Positions 27,403 to 34,943 of a stretch of DNA of 64,000 bases are shown one piece after another. Source of the DNA: Flavisolibacter tropicus (GTDB taxonomy: Bacteria > Bacteroidota > Bacteroidia > Chitinophagales > Chitinophagaceae). The position numbers and the translations under genes are program-made. Position 1 is the first letter of the stretch. The number at the start of each line of letters is the position of its first letter. The notes below the pieces were generated by a model. That model was not told the DNA's origin, searched no databases, and saw only the letters and a list, made by a program, of their open reading frames with translations. Location: assembly GCF_001644645.1 (NCBI RefSeq), contig NZ_CP011390.1, forward strand, positions 4,088,001-4,152,000, read 5' to 3'.

Positions 27403-30324
27403 ATGAAGAAGCATCTCTTAACAGTCCTCGCGGCCTGTTTCTGTATTTCTGTATCCTTTGGGCAAAATCGTAGCACCCTTTCGAAAAAGCAGTGGGTAGA
27501 CAGTGTGTTTAAATCGTTGAATAAAGAAGAACGCATTGCACAATTGATGGTGATACGTGCCCATAGTAATTTAGGTCAGGATCATATTAATGGCGTAGTG
27601 AACCTGATTCAAAAGTACGATGTAGGAGCCCTGTGCTTCTTCCAGGGTGGTCCGGTGCGCCAGGCAAATCTGACCAACTATTATCAATCGCTGGCTAAAA
27701 CGCCATTGATGGTTACCATTGATGGCGAGTGGGGATTGGGCATGCGCTTAGATAGTGTGAATAAGTTTCCTTACCAATTAACATTAGGTGCTCTGCCTAA
27801 TGAGCAGCTGGTGTACCAGATGGGATTGGCTGTAGGACAGCAAATGAAACGCATTGGTGTGCATGTGAACTATGCCCCAGTAGTAGATATCAATAACAAT
27901 CCTAACAACCCGGTAATTGGTTACCGCTCGTTTGGTGAGGATAAAGAAAAAGTAAGTGCTCTGGGTGTAGCTTATACCCGTGGTATGCAAGACGCTGGTA
28001 TTATGGCTTGTGCCAAGCACTTCCCTGGACATGGCGATACGGAAGTAGATTCGCACCTGGATCTGCCTGTGATTAATAAATCAATTGGCAGTTTGGATTC
28101 ATTGGAGCTGTATCCTTTTAAGGCGCAGTTTCAGGCGGGTGTGGGTTCTGTAATGATCGCCCACCTTTCCATCCCTTCTATCGACAATTCTCCTAATCGT
28201 CCTACTTCATTGTCTAAAAACAATGTAACGGATCTGTTGCGTGATAAAATGAATTATAAAGGGCTCACTTTCACCGATGCGTTGGAAATGAAAGGTGTAG
28301 CCAAGTTCTTCCCGGCCGGAGAAGCTGCCGTACAAGCATTGATAGCTGGTAATGATATGTTATGCTTGCCAGAGGATGTGCCAGCGGCTATTGAGGCCAT
28401 TAAGACGGCTATCAAGAAGAAGCGCCTGAAGCAAAATGATATTGACGATAAAGTACAAAAGGTACTGGAAGCCAAGTATGACCTGGGACTAAGCCAGCCA
28501 CAAGTAGTGGATACCACTAATTTGTTGGCGGATCTGAATGCGAAGACAGAGGACCTTAAAAAACAAGTAGCGCGTAATACAGTAACCGTGTTGCGCAATG
28601 ATGCCAACGTGTTTCCCTACCGTCTTGGACAGCGCATTGCCTATGTAGGCTTTGGACCGTCTACTGTAAACACGTTTGGACAACGTCTGGCGCATGACTT
28701 CCATGCAGATACCTTTGCGCTTTCTTATAAAGCAGATACGGCAGCGGTAGCTAGCGTATTGCAACAATTAAATAGCAAAACCTACGACGCTATTATTGTA
28801 GGTGTGCATGACTATAGCTATCGTCCTGCTAATAATTATAATATTAGTAAGAACGCATTGGATCTTTGGAACGCATTACCTGCCGATAAGACGGTTACGT
28901 TCTTATTTGGTAATGTATATGCAGCAAAAAACTTCTGTAATGCAAAGACATTGGTAGCAATGCATCAGGATGATGAGGCCTTCCAGCAAACAGCGGCTGA
29001 CTTCTTACGCGGTTCGCTTTCCTCCATTGGTCGCCTACCAGTTTCTGTTTGTGAGTTTCCTTATGGAACCAGCATTGTATTGAACAACCGTGTAACTACA
29101 GGAAGTTCTGCAGCCTGGTTAGGTATCGATAGCATTATGAATGATGCTATGGCTAAAAAAGCATTCCCCGGAGCTGTAGTGATAGCTGTTCAAAACGGAG
29201 AGATCAAATACCACAAGGCGTTTGGTAAATATGAATATGCCGACGATGCTAAACCGGTAACACTGGAAAGCATTTATGACCTGGCTTCTGTAACAAAGGT
29301 GTCTGCTACTACTATAGCCGTTATGAAGTTGTATGAGCAGGGAAAGCTGGACTTAAATAAAACACTTGGCGACTATCTGCCTTGGGTACAGGGATCAAAC
29401 AAAGCCGGTCTATTAATCAAAGATATCCTGCTGCACCAGGCGGGCTTATCTCCTTTTATTCCTTTTTATAGAGAAACAATTGATACCAATACGGGTAAGC
29501 CATCTGAGGCGCTGTACAGAAGCGAGATGGATACTTTGTTTACTATACCTGTAGCTCGCAATCTTTACCTGCGTAAAGATTGGACTGATACCTTACATAA
29601 ACGTATTGTTCAAAGTCCGCTAACTGCGCATGGTAAATATGTATATAGCGATAACGATTTTATTCTTTTGGGTAGCATCGTAGAAACGCTAACCGGTATG
29701 ACATTGGACCAATACGTTCAAAAAACATTCTATACTCCAATGGGTATGGCTACTACTGGTTTCCAGCCGTGGAAGCGTTTTGGTGTAGAGCGTGTGGTGC
29801 CTACTGAAAAAGAAACCTATTTCCGCCGTCAGTTGCTAAGAGGTTATGTGCATGATGAAGGCGCTTCATTGTTTGGCGGGGTAGCAGGGCATGCGGGCTT
29901 ATTCTCTAATGCTTATGACCTGGCTATGTTGTACGAGATGCTGTTAGATGGCGGTACGTTCAATGGTGAGCATTATTTAAAGCCTGAAACGATTCAGCTG
30001 TTTACTGCCTATAATAGTGATATTAGCCGTCGCGGATTGGGTTTTGACAAACCAGAAAAAGACAATGCAACGTCTAAGAGTCCTTATCCATCTGTGTTGG
30101 CATCGCCATCAACCTTTGGTCATACTGGCTTTACCGGCACTTGTGTATGGGTAGATCCAGAGGCAAAGCTGGTGTATGTGTTTTTATCGAACCGGGTATA
30201 TGACAGCCGTGGTAATAACAAGCTTTCTACCATGGGCATCCGCGGTAAGGTACAAGACGTAATTTATAAGGCCCTAAAAGCTGAAGCTGCTGTACAACAA
30301 CCAGCACCTCTGGAAACACATTAA
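27403..30324 (+). CDS. GH3 beta-N-acetylhexosaminidase (NagZ-like) fused to a serine hydrolase
   Basis: The 973-residue secreted protein joins two enzymes. Residues about 25-370 form a GH3 domain with the NagZ signature KHFPGHGDTEVDSHLDLP (about 204) and the nucleophile Asp in FTDALEMKG (about 290). A linker with a GH3 C-terminal-like fold (about 390-560) leads to a beta-lactamase-like domain (about 575-950) with SVTK (about 629), a YSDND motif at 'KYVYSDNDFILLG' and GHTGFTGT. NagZ removes GlcNAc from muropeptides and the second domain probably cuts the peptide or an ester, so one protein could handle both parts. TTAATTTGCCC near the start resembles a promoter box. A convergent terminator pair follows. 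Confidence 0.92.
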   Translation: MKKHLLTVLAACFCISVSFGQNRSTLSKKQWVDSVFKSLNKEERIAQLMVIRAHSNLGQDHINGVVNLIQKYDVGALCFFQGGPVRQANLTNYYQSLAKTPLMVTIDGEWGLGMRLDSVNKFPYQLTLGALPNEQLVYQMGLAVGQQMKRIGVHVNYAPVVDINNNPNNPVIGYRSFGEDKEKVSALGVAYTRGMQDAGIMACAKHFPGHGDTEVDSHLDLPVINKSIGSLDSLELYPFKAQFQAGVGSVMIAHLSIPSIDNSPNRPTSLSKNNVTDLLRDKMNYKGLTFTDALEMKGVAKFFPAGEAAVQALIAGNDMLCLPEDVPAAIEAIKTAIKKKRLKQNDIDDKVQKVLEAKYDLGLSQPQVVDTTNLLADLNAKTEDLKKQVARNTVTVLRNDANVFPYRLGQRIAYVGFGPSTVNTFGQRLAHDFHADTFALSYKADTAAVASVLQQLNSKTYDAIIVGVHDYSYRPANNYNISKNALDLWNALPADKTVTFLFGNVYAAKNFCNAKTLVAMHQDDEAFQQTAADFLRGSLSSIGRLPVSVCEFPYGTSIVLNNRVTTGSSAAWLGIDSIMNDAMAKKAFPGAVVIAVQNGEIKYHKAFGKYEYADDAKPVTLESIYDLASVTKVSATTIAVMKLYEQGKLDLNKTLGDYLPWVQGSNKAGLLIKDILLHQAGLSPFIPFYRETIDTNTGKPSEALYRSEMDTLFTIPVARNLYLRKDWTDTLHKRIVQSPLTAHGKYVYSDNDFILLGSIVETLTGMTLDQYVQKTFYTPMGMATTGFQPWKRFGVERVVPTEKETYFRRQLLRGYVHDEGASLFGGVAGHAGLFSNAYDLAMLYEMLLDGGTFNGEHYLKPETIQLFTAYNSDISRRGLGFDKPEKDNATSKSPYPSVLASPSTFGHTGFTGTCVWVDPEAKLVYVFLSNRVYDSRGNNKLSTMGIRGKVQDVIYKALKAEAAVQQPAPLETH

Positions 30325-30333
30325 TAGCGAGTG

Positions 30334-30371
30334 TTAAAGGTTAATCGTTAGCAATAGCGATTAACCTTTAA
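30334..30371 (+). terminator. Hairpin after the GH3 fusion gene
   Basis: TTAAAGGTTAATCG pairs perfectly with CGATTAACCTTTAA across a 10-base loop. It lacks a strong T tract and may protect the 3' end. Confidence 0.65.
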
Positions 30372-30386
30372 ATTAGAATGATAAAT

Positions 30387-30422
30387 AAAAAAAGAGGTGG
30401 TTAACTAACCACCTCTTTTTTT
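30387..30422. terminator. Bidirectional terminator
   Basis: AAAAAAAGAGGTGGTTA and TAACCACCTCTTTTTTT form a 17-bp stem with a 2-base loop and T tracts on both strands. It ends both the GH3 fusion gene and the minus-strand ricT-like gene. Confidence 0.92.
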
Positions 30423-30424
30423 AT

Positions 30425-31837
30425 TTAATCCTTTTTCGGAGTATCATCTTTTGGCGGACGCTGTTGAGGCGGCCGTCCTCCTTGTGGACGGTTTTGATTC
30501 TTGGGTTGCTGTTGCTGGCCACCACCTTTTTGAGGCTGTTTCATCCGCTGCTGGGGTTGTTGGCCTTGTTGAGGCCCTTTGTTCTCCACCTTAGGCTTTT
30601 GTTGCGCCTGCGGACGTTGCTGTTGAGACTGAGGCCCTTTTGGTACCTGGCCCTGAGGTCCTTTTTGTTGTGGCTGTCCTTTTTGTGGTGTAGCCAATTG
30701 CTTGGGTTGCTGTTGCTGACGCTTTTGATCGCGGCGTTTTTTATCAGCACGTTCCAGGCTCTTCAAGCTGATCTGACCCACTACATCTACAAATGCCGGT
30801 TCAATTTCCTTAGGCTTAGAAGAGGTTACTTCCACAGCTTCCAGTTCTTCCGGAATAATGTTTTGATGATTGAGCGAGCGGATCTTACGAACACGTTCTA
30901 TAGTAACGGGGTATTGCTTATTGCTGTTGGGCAGCACATACCACATCAGGTTTTTGAAGATGTCTTTTTTGATCAACGTAGCAGTACCAGCGGCTACCTG
31001 TAGCATATCGGCGTTTTCAGGAAAGCCTTGTAAAGCATCTAAATACGTGTCTAGCTCATAGTTCAAGCAGCATTTTAAACGACCGCACTGACCGCTGAGC
31101 TTGGTTTGATTAATAGATAAGTTCTGATAACGGGCAGCGGCTGTATTCACAGATTTAAACTCTGTTAACCAGGTAGCACAACACAATTCACGGCCACAGC
31201 TGCCAATACCACCTACCTTTCCGGCTTCCTGGCGGGCACCGATCTGGCGCATTTCCACCTTTACCTTGAACTCCGATGCATAGATCTTGATCAATTCACG
31301 GAAGTCAACACGATCGTCGGCTATATAAAAGAAGGTTGCTTTTTTGCCATCGGCCTGAAACTCTACCTCGCTCATTTTCATGTTGAGGTTCAGTTGCTTG
31401 GCGATAGCCCGGCTGCGGATGAGTGCCTCTTTTTCGCGGGCTTTATTTTGTTTCCAGAGTTCCACGTCGCGATCGGTAGACCGGCGTAGCACCTTTTTCA
31501 TTTCGGGATTATCTTCTTTAATGCCCTTCTTTTTGAGTTGTATACGGACAATTTCTCCGGTTAGCATTACTTCCCCTACATCAAACCCGGCAACGCCTTC
31601 TACGGTAATCACGTCGCCTTTTTCGTAAGGTTGAAGGGTAGCATTTCGATAATAATCCTTGCGGCTGCCTTGGTTAAAGCTTACTTCTATTACGCGGCAG
31701 GTATCATCCATATCCGCAATTGGCAGGTTGACCAGCCAGTCGTAAGCATTCATCCGGTTACAGCTACCAGTTCCGCAGCTGCCATTGCTTTTACAGCCGT
31801 TTGGCGAACTGCCTGTTCCACAACTTCCACATCCCAT
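30425..31837 (-). CDS. ricT: PSP1-domain protein, RicT/YaaT family
   Basis: The 470-residue protein has a PSP1 core (about 60-300) with the cysteine signature GSCGRELCCATW and GQCGRLKCCLNYE. In Bacillus the orthologue joins the RicA-RicF-RicT iron-sulfur complex that affects RNase Y and development. Additions here are an N-terminal Cys-rich head (Cys at 3, 6, 15, 21 and 26) and a C-terminal tail of about 110 residues almost entirely Q, P, K, G and R (PQQKGPQGQVPKG-like), probably disordered and RNA- or protein-binding. It lies downstream of holB on the same strand, an order kept in Bacillus. The symbol is by family. Confidence 0.85.
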   Translation of the reverse strand: MGCGSCGTGSSPNGCKSNGSCGTGSCNRMNAYDWLVNLPIADMDDTCRVIEVSFNQGSRKDYYRNATLQPYEKGDVITVEGVAGFDVGEVMLTGEIVRIQLKKKGIKEDNPEMKKVLRRSTDRDVELWKQNKAREKEALIRSRAIAKQLNLNMKMSEVEFQADGKKATFFYIADDRVDFRELIKIYASEFKVKVEMRQIGARQEAGKVGGIGSCGRELCCATWLTEFKSVNTAAARYQNLSINQTKLSGQCGRLKCCLNYELDTYLDALQGFPENADMLQVAAGTATLIKKDIFKNLMWYVLPNSNKQYPVTIERVRKIRSLNHQNIIPEELEAVEVTSSKPKEIEPAFVDVVGQISLKSLERADKKRRDQKRQQQQPKQLATPQKGQPQQKGPQGQVPKGPQSQQQRPQAQQKPKVENKGPQQGQQPQQRMKQPQKGGGQQQQPKNQNRPQGGRPPQQRPPKDDTPKKD

Positions 31838-31989
31838 ACTTTATGGTTAATCCCTAATTTTTAATAGTTAATGAATGATGAGGTTGGCTGCCGTGTTGCT
31901 ATGAAACACCTGTTGTGCGGGAATACGGCTTGCGCTATCATGCGCTTTTTATTGTAGCATTCTGCTCTTTGCCGTTCGTACACAACGTT

Positions 31990-32127
31990 GTACGGATTGA
32001 AAAAATCTATCAGCATATGGTGAAGGACCGCTCAACCAAAGGATTTGCTGGTCCGCTTCAAAGCGTAAACACGTCTCTCTTCACAAGCCTAAAACCTCAC
32101 GATATATATTTCGGGCCCCTTATGGGG
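31990..32127 (-). ncRNA. Candidate structured leader or small RNA upstream of ricT
   Basis: On the minus strand the transcript would start with CCCCATAAGGGG (tetraloop hairpin). A closing helix of 5 bp joins 32080-32084 with 32020-32024; directly inside it GGACC (minus strand of 32050-32054) pairs with GGTCC (32025-32029), and small hairpins GCTTTGAAGC and CGTGTTTACG lie between. No known RNA family is recognised. The pairings are short and could be chance. Confidence 0.25.
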
Positions 32128-32133
32128 TTATTG

Positions 32134-32141
32134 CAAATATA
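32134..32141 (-). promoter_or_regulatory. -7 box upstream of the ricT leader
   Basis: TATATTTG on the minus strand fits TAnnTTTG exactly; it lies about 297 bases before the ricT start. Confidence 0.5.
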
Positions 32142-32316
32142 ATTTTTTTATGTCACCGTTTCTATAAGACTCAGAAACTAGTAAGAAAGGCTGCATGCGG
32201 CAAGCTATATGCTGTAGGTGGGAAAACGTGAGGGCTACACGCTGCAAGCTGCACGCTTCACGCAAAAAAGCCAAATTTCCTGCGTAAGGCGTGTAGCGTA
32301 AAGCTTGTAGCTTTTC

Positions 32317-33543
32317 TTACACCGAAACCACCACATTGTTCCTTACAATATGGAATAGCTTGATGCTGAGGGCATGGAAAAGGATCTTGACATTGGCATT
32401 ACGCTCGATATAGTAGGCGGCCTTGTCTAATTCCTCTGCCAGGGCTTGCTTCTGCTCAATGCTCATTACCTTGTTCAAGCGGGGTACAAAATCTCTTTCT
32501 GAGTCGGAGAGGGTATTGAGTACCTGTTGGCGACCTTCTTCATGGAGGACCTGCAGACGGATGGCCAATTCCAGCAAATGGGTAAAATAGCGCAGAAACT
32601 GCTTTTGGTTTTCTCTTCCCAGGCGCGCCATTTCTTCAATGCACTTGATTTGGGTGATGGTGGCGTTCTTCAGGGTTGCATTCAGCCACTCGCGTAGGAG
32701 GCTGCTGTAATCTTCATCGGCATGCTGCAGAATATGCAGGGCCTCGCGGTAATTACCCTGGCTAATATTGGCAATCTGGCGGGCTTGATCGGCTTGTACC
32801 TTGGCTTTATGTACCAAGGCTTCTTCTACGTCCTCTGTATTAATAACCGGTATACGCACCAGCTGGCAGCGGGAAAGAATGGTAGATAGGATCGATTCCT
32901 CGTTTTCTGCCACCAGGATGAATAAAGTTTCAGCAGGGGGCTCTTCAATCAACTTCAGCAGTTTATTACCTTCTTTACCCAAGTATTCAGGCATCCAGAG
33001 CACCAGTATCTTGTAACCACTTTCAAAGCTTTTAAGACTGAGTTTGCGAAGGATATCATTACACTCCTGGGCGGTAATGTTTCCCTGTTTGTTTTCGGCC
33101 TCTATAAATTGCAGCCAGTCGTATACATTGCCATAAGGATATTGCTTAATAAACTCCCGCCATTCGGTAATGTAATCAGCGCTAAGTGGAGGAGTGCCTG
33201 CTTTCTTGGTTACTACCGGATATGAAAAATGAATATCCGGGTGTACCAGGTTTTCGGTCTTGGAAAAAGCAGCTTGTTGTTGCATCCAGGCGTCGGCAGC
33301 TTCTGGCGTATCGGGTAATTTGACCTCCGGTACCGCTTCACCAAATAGGGACGCTTCTGCCGGGGCGGTAGAATTTTGATTGGGTATAAGACTGATGTAT
33401 TGAGCAAAGGCCATGGCCAAGGGCAACGCACCCGATCCCTCTTTTCCCAGAAACAGCAAGGCATGGCTTAAGCGGTTGTGCTGCACCATTTCCACCAAAT
33501 GCTGTTTTACCTCTCTTTGACCAACAACGTCTTTAAAAAGCAT
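32317..33543 (-). CDS. holB: DNA polymerase III delta-prime subunit
   Basis: The 408-residue clamp-loader subunit begins FKDVVGQREVKQHLVEMV, has a degenerate P-loop GKEGSGALPLA, the motif LLKLIEEPPAETLFILVAEN and ILSRCQLVRIP, all typical of DnaX/HolB proteins. I use the ATG at 33543; the longer frame upstream would translate intergenic repeat words. The clamp-loader places the sliding clamp during replication. The Ser-Arg-Cys sensor motif is present while the Walker A is weak, as expected for delta-prime. A promoter box and leader hairpin lie upstream. Confidence 0.88.
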   Translation of the reverse strand: MLFKDVVGQREVKQHLVEMVQHNRLSHALLFLGKEGSGALPLAMAFAQYISLIPNQNSTAPAEASLFGEAVPEVKLPDTPEAADAWMQQQAAFSKTENLVHPDIHFSYPVVTKKAGTPPLSADYITEWREFIKQYPYGNVYDWLQFIEAENKQGNITAQECNDILRKLSLKSFESGYKILVLWMPEYLGKEGNKLLKLIEEPPAETLFILVAENEESILSTILSRCQLVRIPVINTEDVEEALVHKAKVQADQARQIANISQGNYREALHILQHADEDYSSLLREWLNATLKNATITQIKCIEEMARLGRENQKQFLRYFTHLLELAIRLQVLHEEGRQQVLNTLSDSERDFVPRLNKVMSIEQKQALAEELDKAAYYIERNANVKILFHALSIKLFHIVRNNVVVSV

Positions 33544-33592
33544 AGAACCTTGATTATTAGGATTGTAATGGATTAATAGGAAATGAAAAACT

Positions 33593-33617
33593 GCCTTTGA
33601 AGGCGGGTTCAAATTTA
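33593..33617 (-). promoter_or_regulatory. holB promoter box and leader hairpin
   Basis: TAAATTTG (33610-33617, minus strand) matches TAnnTTTG. Downstream in the leader GCCTTCAAAGGC forms a 5-bp hairpin followed by AGTTTTT, which resembles a weak terminator or attenuator before the holB start at 33543. Confidence 0.45.
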
Positions 33618-33666
33618 GAACTAAGATGGATAGGATTGAAAAAGTTGTACAGGAAAGCGTTGACAG

Positions 33667-33818
33667 GTTAACAAGTTGGAAGGTTAACAAGAGAGTTACA
33701 TTTACTTTATTCCATCAGTCTTAACAGAAATAAAAAGCTGGCCATTGCTGCCAGCTTTTTACTATACATAGTTTATATAGTCTCCCTTATTAACTAGTCA
33801 ACTTTTCAACTTGTTAAC
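33667..33818. repeat. Imperfect 22-bp inverted repeat around a terminator
   Basis: Left arm 33667-33688 and right arm 33797-33818 match as inverted copies with three mismatches. The arms are made of GTTGACAAGTTGA-type words that recur at 6330 and 34535. Confidence 0.7.
33732..33760 (-). terminator. Terminator of the glutathione peroxidase gene
   Basis: AAAAAGCTGGC and GCCAGCTTTTT form an 11-bp stem with a 7-base loop and a T tract on either strand. Confidence 0.85.
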
Positions 33819-33830
33819 TTTCTCTTCTTC

Positions 33831-33861
33831 ATCCCTTAATCTACCCAAATCGTGGTTCAGA
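33831..33861 (-). repeat. TCTGAACC repeat, copy A3
   Basis: On the minus strand TCTGAACCACGATTTGGGTA begins one base after the TAA stop of the peroxidase gene. Confidence 0.7.
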
Positions 33862-33862
33862 G

Positions 33863-34384
33863 TTAGTTTAAAAACACAGTGATCTCTTCACTCATTGGGT
33901 TTACTTTGCTAGGGAACACTTTTACCAGCTTGCCGTTTTCGTCGATCAGGAATTTGGTGAAGTTCCACTTGATGATAGGATCCTGAGCGCCGATTTTTTT
34001 GGCTTCCTCATCCAGGTATTTAAAGATGGGGTGAATATCATCGCCTTTTACAGAAACCTTTTCTGCCATTGGGAAGGTTACACCATAATTCTTTTTGCAA
34101 AACGAGGCGATCTCCGTGTTTGTGCCTGGCTCTTGAGCACCAAAGTTGTTGGCCGGGAAACCAATAATCACCAGCTTGTCCTTGTATGTTTCATACAGTT
34201 TTTCCAAGTCGGCATACTGAGGCGTATAACCACACTGTGAAGCGGTGTTCACTACTAAGATCTTTTTGCCTTTATAGTTGGAAAAGTTAATCTCTTTTCC
34301 ATCAAGGCCTGCGATTTTGAAATCATAAATTGAAGAACCCATAACAAAGAAAGAAAAGAATAGTGCCAACAATAAAGCTTTCAT
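33863..34384 (-). CDS. Exported glutathione peroxidase-family thiol peroxidase
   Basis: The 173-residue protein reduces peroxides, probably using thioredoxin-like donors. The catalytic tetrad is visible: Cys in NTASQCGYTPQY, Gln in FGAQEPG, and Trp/Asn in KWNFTKFLI. The position is Cys, not selenocysteine. A hydrophobic N terminus (KALLLALFFSFFVMG) suggests export. It is preceded by a purine-rich intergenic block and followed by a terminator. Confidence 0.92.
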   Translation of the reverse strand: MKALLLALFFSFFVMGSSIYDFKIAGLDGKEINFSNYKGKKILVVNTASQCGYTPQYADLEKLYETYKDKLVIIGFPANNFGAQEPGTNTEIASFCKKNYGVTFPMAEKVSVKGDDIHPIFKYLDEEAKKIGAQDPIIKWNFTKFLIDENGKLVKVFPSKVNPMSEEITVFLN

Positions 34385-34943
34385 ACATTGTTTTTATATG
34401 GTGAATAATTAGAGTATAAAGGTAATTGAAAGGGAGAAGAATAATGAACAAGGAACAAGGAATGAAGAAGGAAGAAGGAATGAAGAAGTAGAGGAAATGG
34501 CTGAAGTGGGGATGGAGGATGGCTGATTTAGGTTGACAGGTTGAGAAGTTGAAAAGTTGACAAGGAAGGGAATATTGAAAAAGGAACAAGGAATGAAGAA
34601 GGAACGAGGAGAAGAATTAGCTGGTGTGCAGATTAGCTGATGAGGGATGACAGTTGATAGATGACGGGTAATTAGGGATTTAGGATTAGCGAGGAAGTGA
34701 CTTGGTAGGTCATTGGAATGCTATTTCGATAGGCTTCACATCCTTTTAGGTAGAATTGTTATTGTTGAATGTAGAGTGGCGATCGCAGGTTAGTAGGGTG
34801 GAGCATTGCGAATTAATCTAGCTAACTGCCTTGTGGGATAGGGTTTTATATATTTATTAATAGACGTAGGTGTAATTATTTAAAATATTTACATTTCAGC
34901 GTATAATTTTGACTCTTCCTTTAAAAAACCAATTAATATCCTT
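34385..34943. other. Gene-free region of purine-rich words
   Basis: The words GAACAAGGAACAAGGAATGA and GAAGGAAGAAGGAATGAAG repeat from about 34446 to 34600, interrupted by GGTTGACAGGTTGAGAAGTT at about 34532. The rest (34600-34880) is AT-rich. The delta-60 gene promoter box is at 34904. No gene is visible. Confidence 0.6.
34904..34911 (+). promoter_or_regulatory. -7 box of the delta-60 protein gene
   Basis: TAATTTTG matches TAnnTTTG and lies 33 bases before the ATG at 34944. Confidence 0.6.

Larger units (their letters stand above)
31838..32316 (-). other. Long leader region between holB and ricT
   Basis: There is no credible gene in these 479 bases. A minus-strand promoter box at 32134 would give a leader of about 290 bases before ricT. 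That leader can fold into several short hairpins. From about 32190 to 32310 there are repeated words GCTACACGCTGCAAGCTGCA and the reverse-type GTGTAGCGTAAAGCTTGTAG, which recur near 56600. Confidence 0.5.
33544..33862. other. Intergenic region with inverted word pair around a terminator
   Basis: The arms GTTAACAAGTTGGAAGGTTA (from 33667) and GTCAACTTTTCAACTTGTTA (from 33797) are inverted copies with 3 mismatches in 22 bases. Between them lies the terminator of the peroxidase gene (33732). A 38-bp repeat touches the peroxidase stop codon. The holB promoter is at 33610. Confidence 0.7.

Noticed and set aside
32013..32127. SRP RNA, 6S RNA, tmRNA or RNase P RNA in the ricT leader
   Set aside because: None of the conserved sequences of these RNAs could be found; only short generic helices are visible.
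33544..33690. Longer N terminus for HolB
   Set aside because: It translates intergenic repeat words and passes through the promoter box; homology begins at the ATG at 33543.
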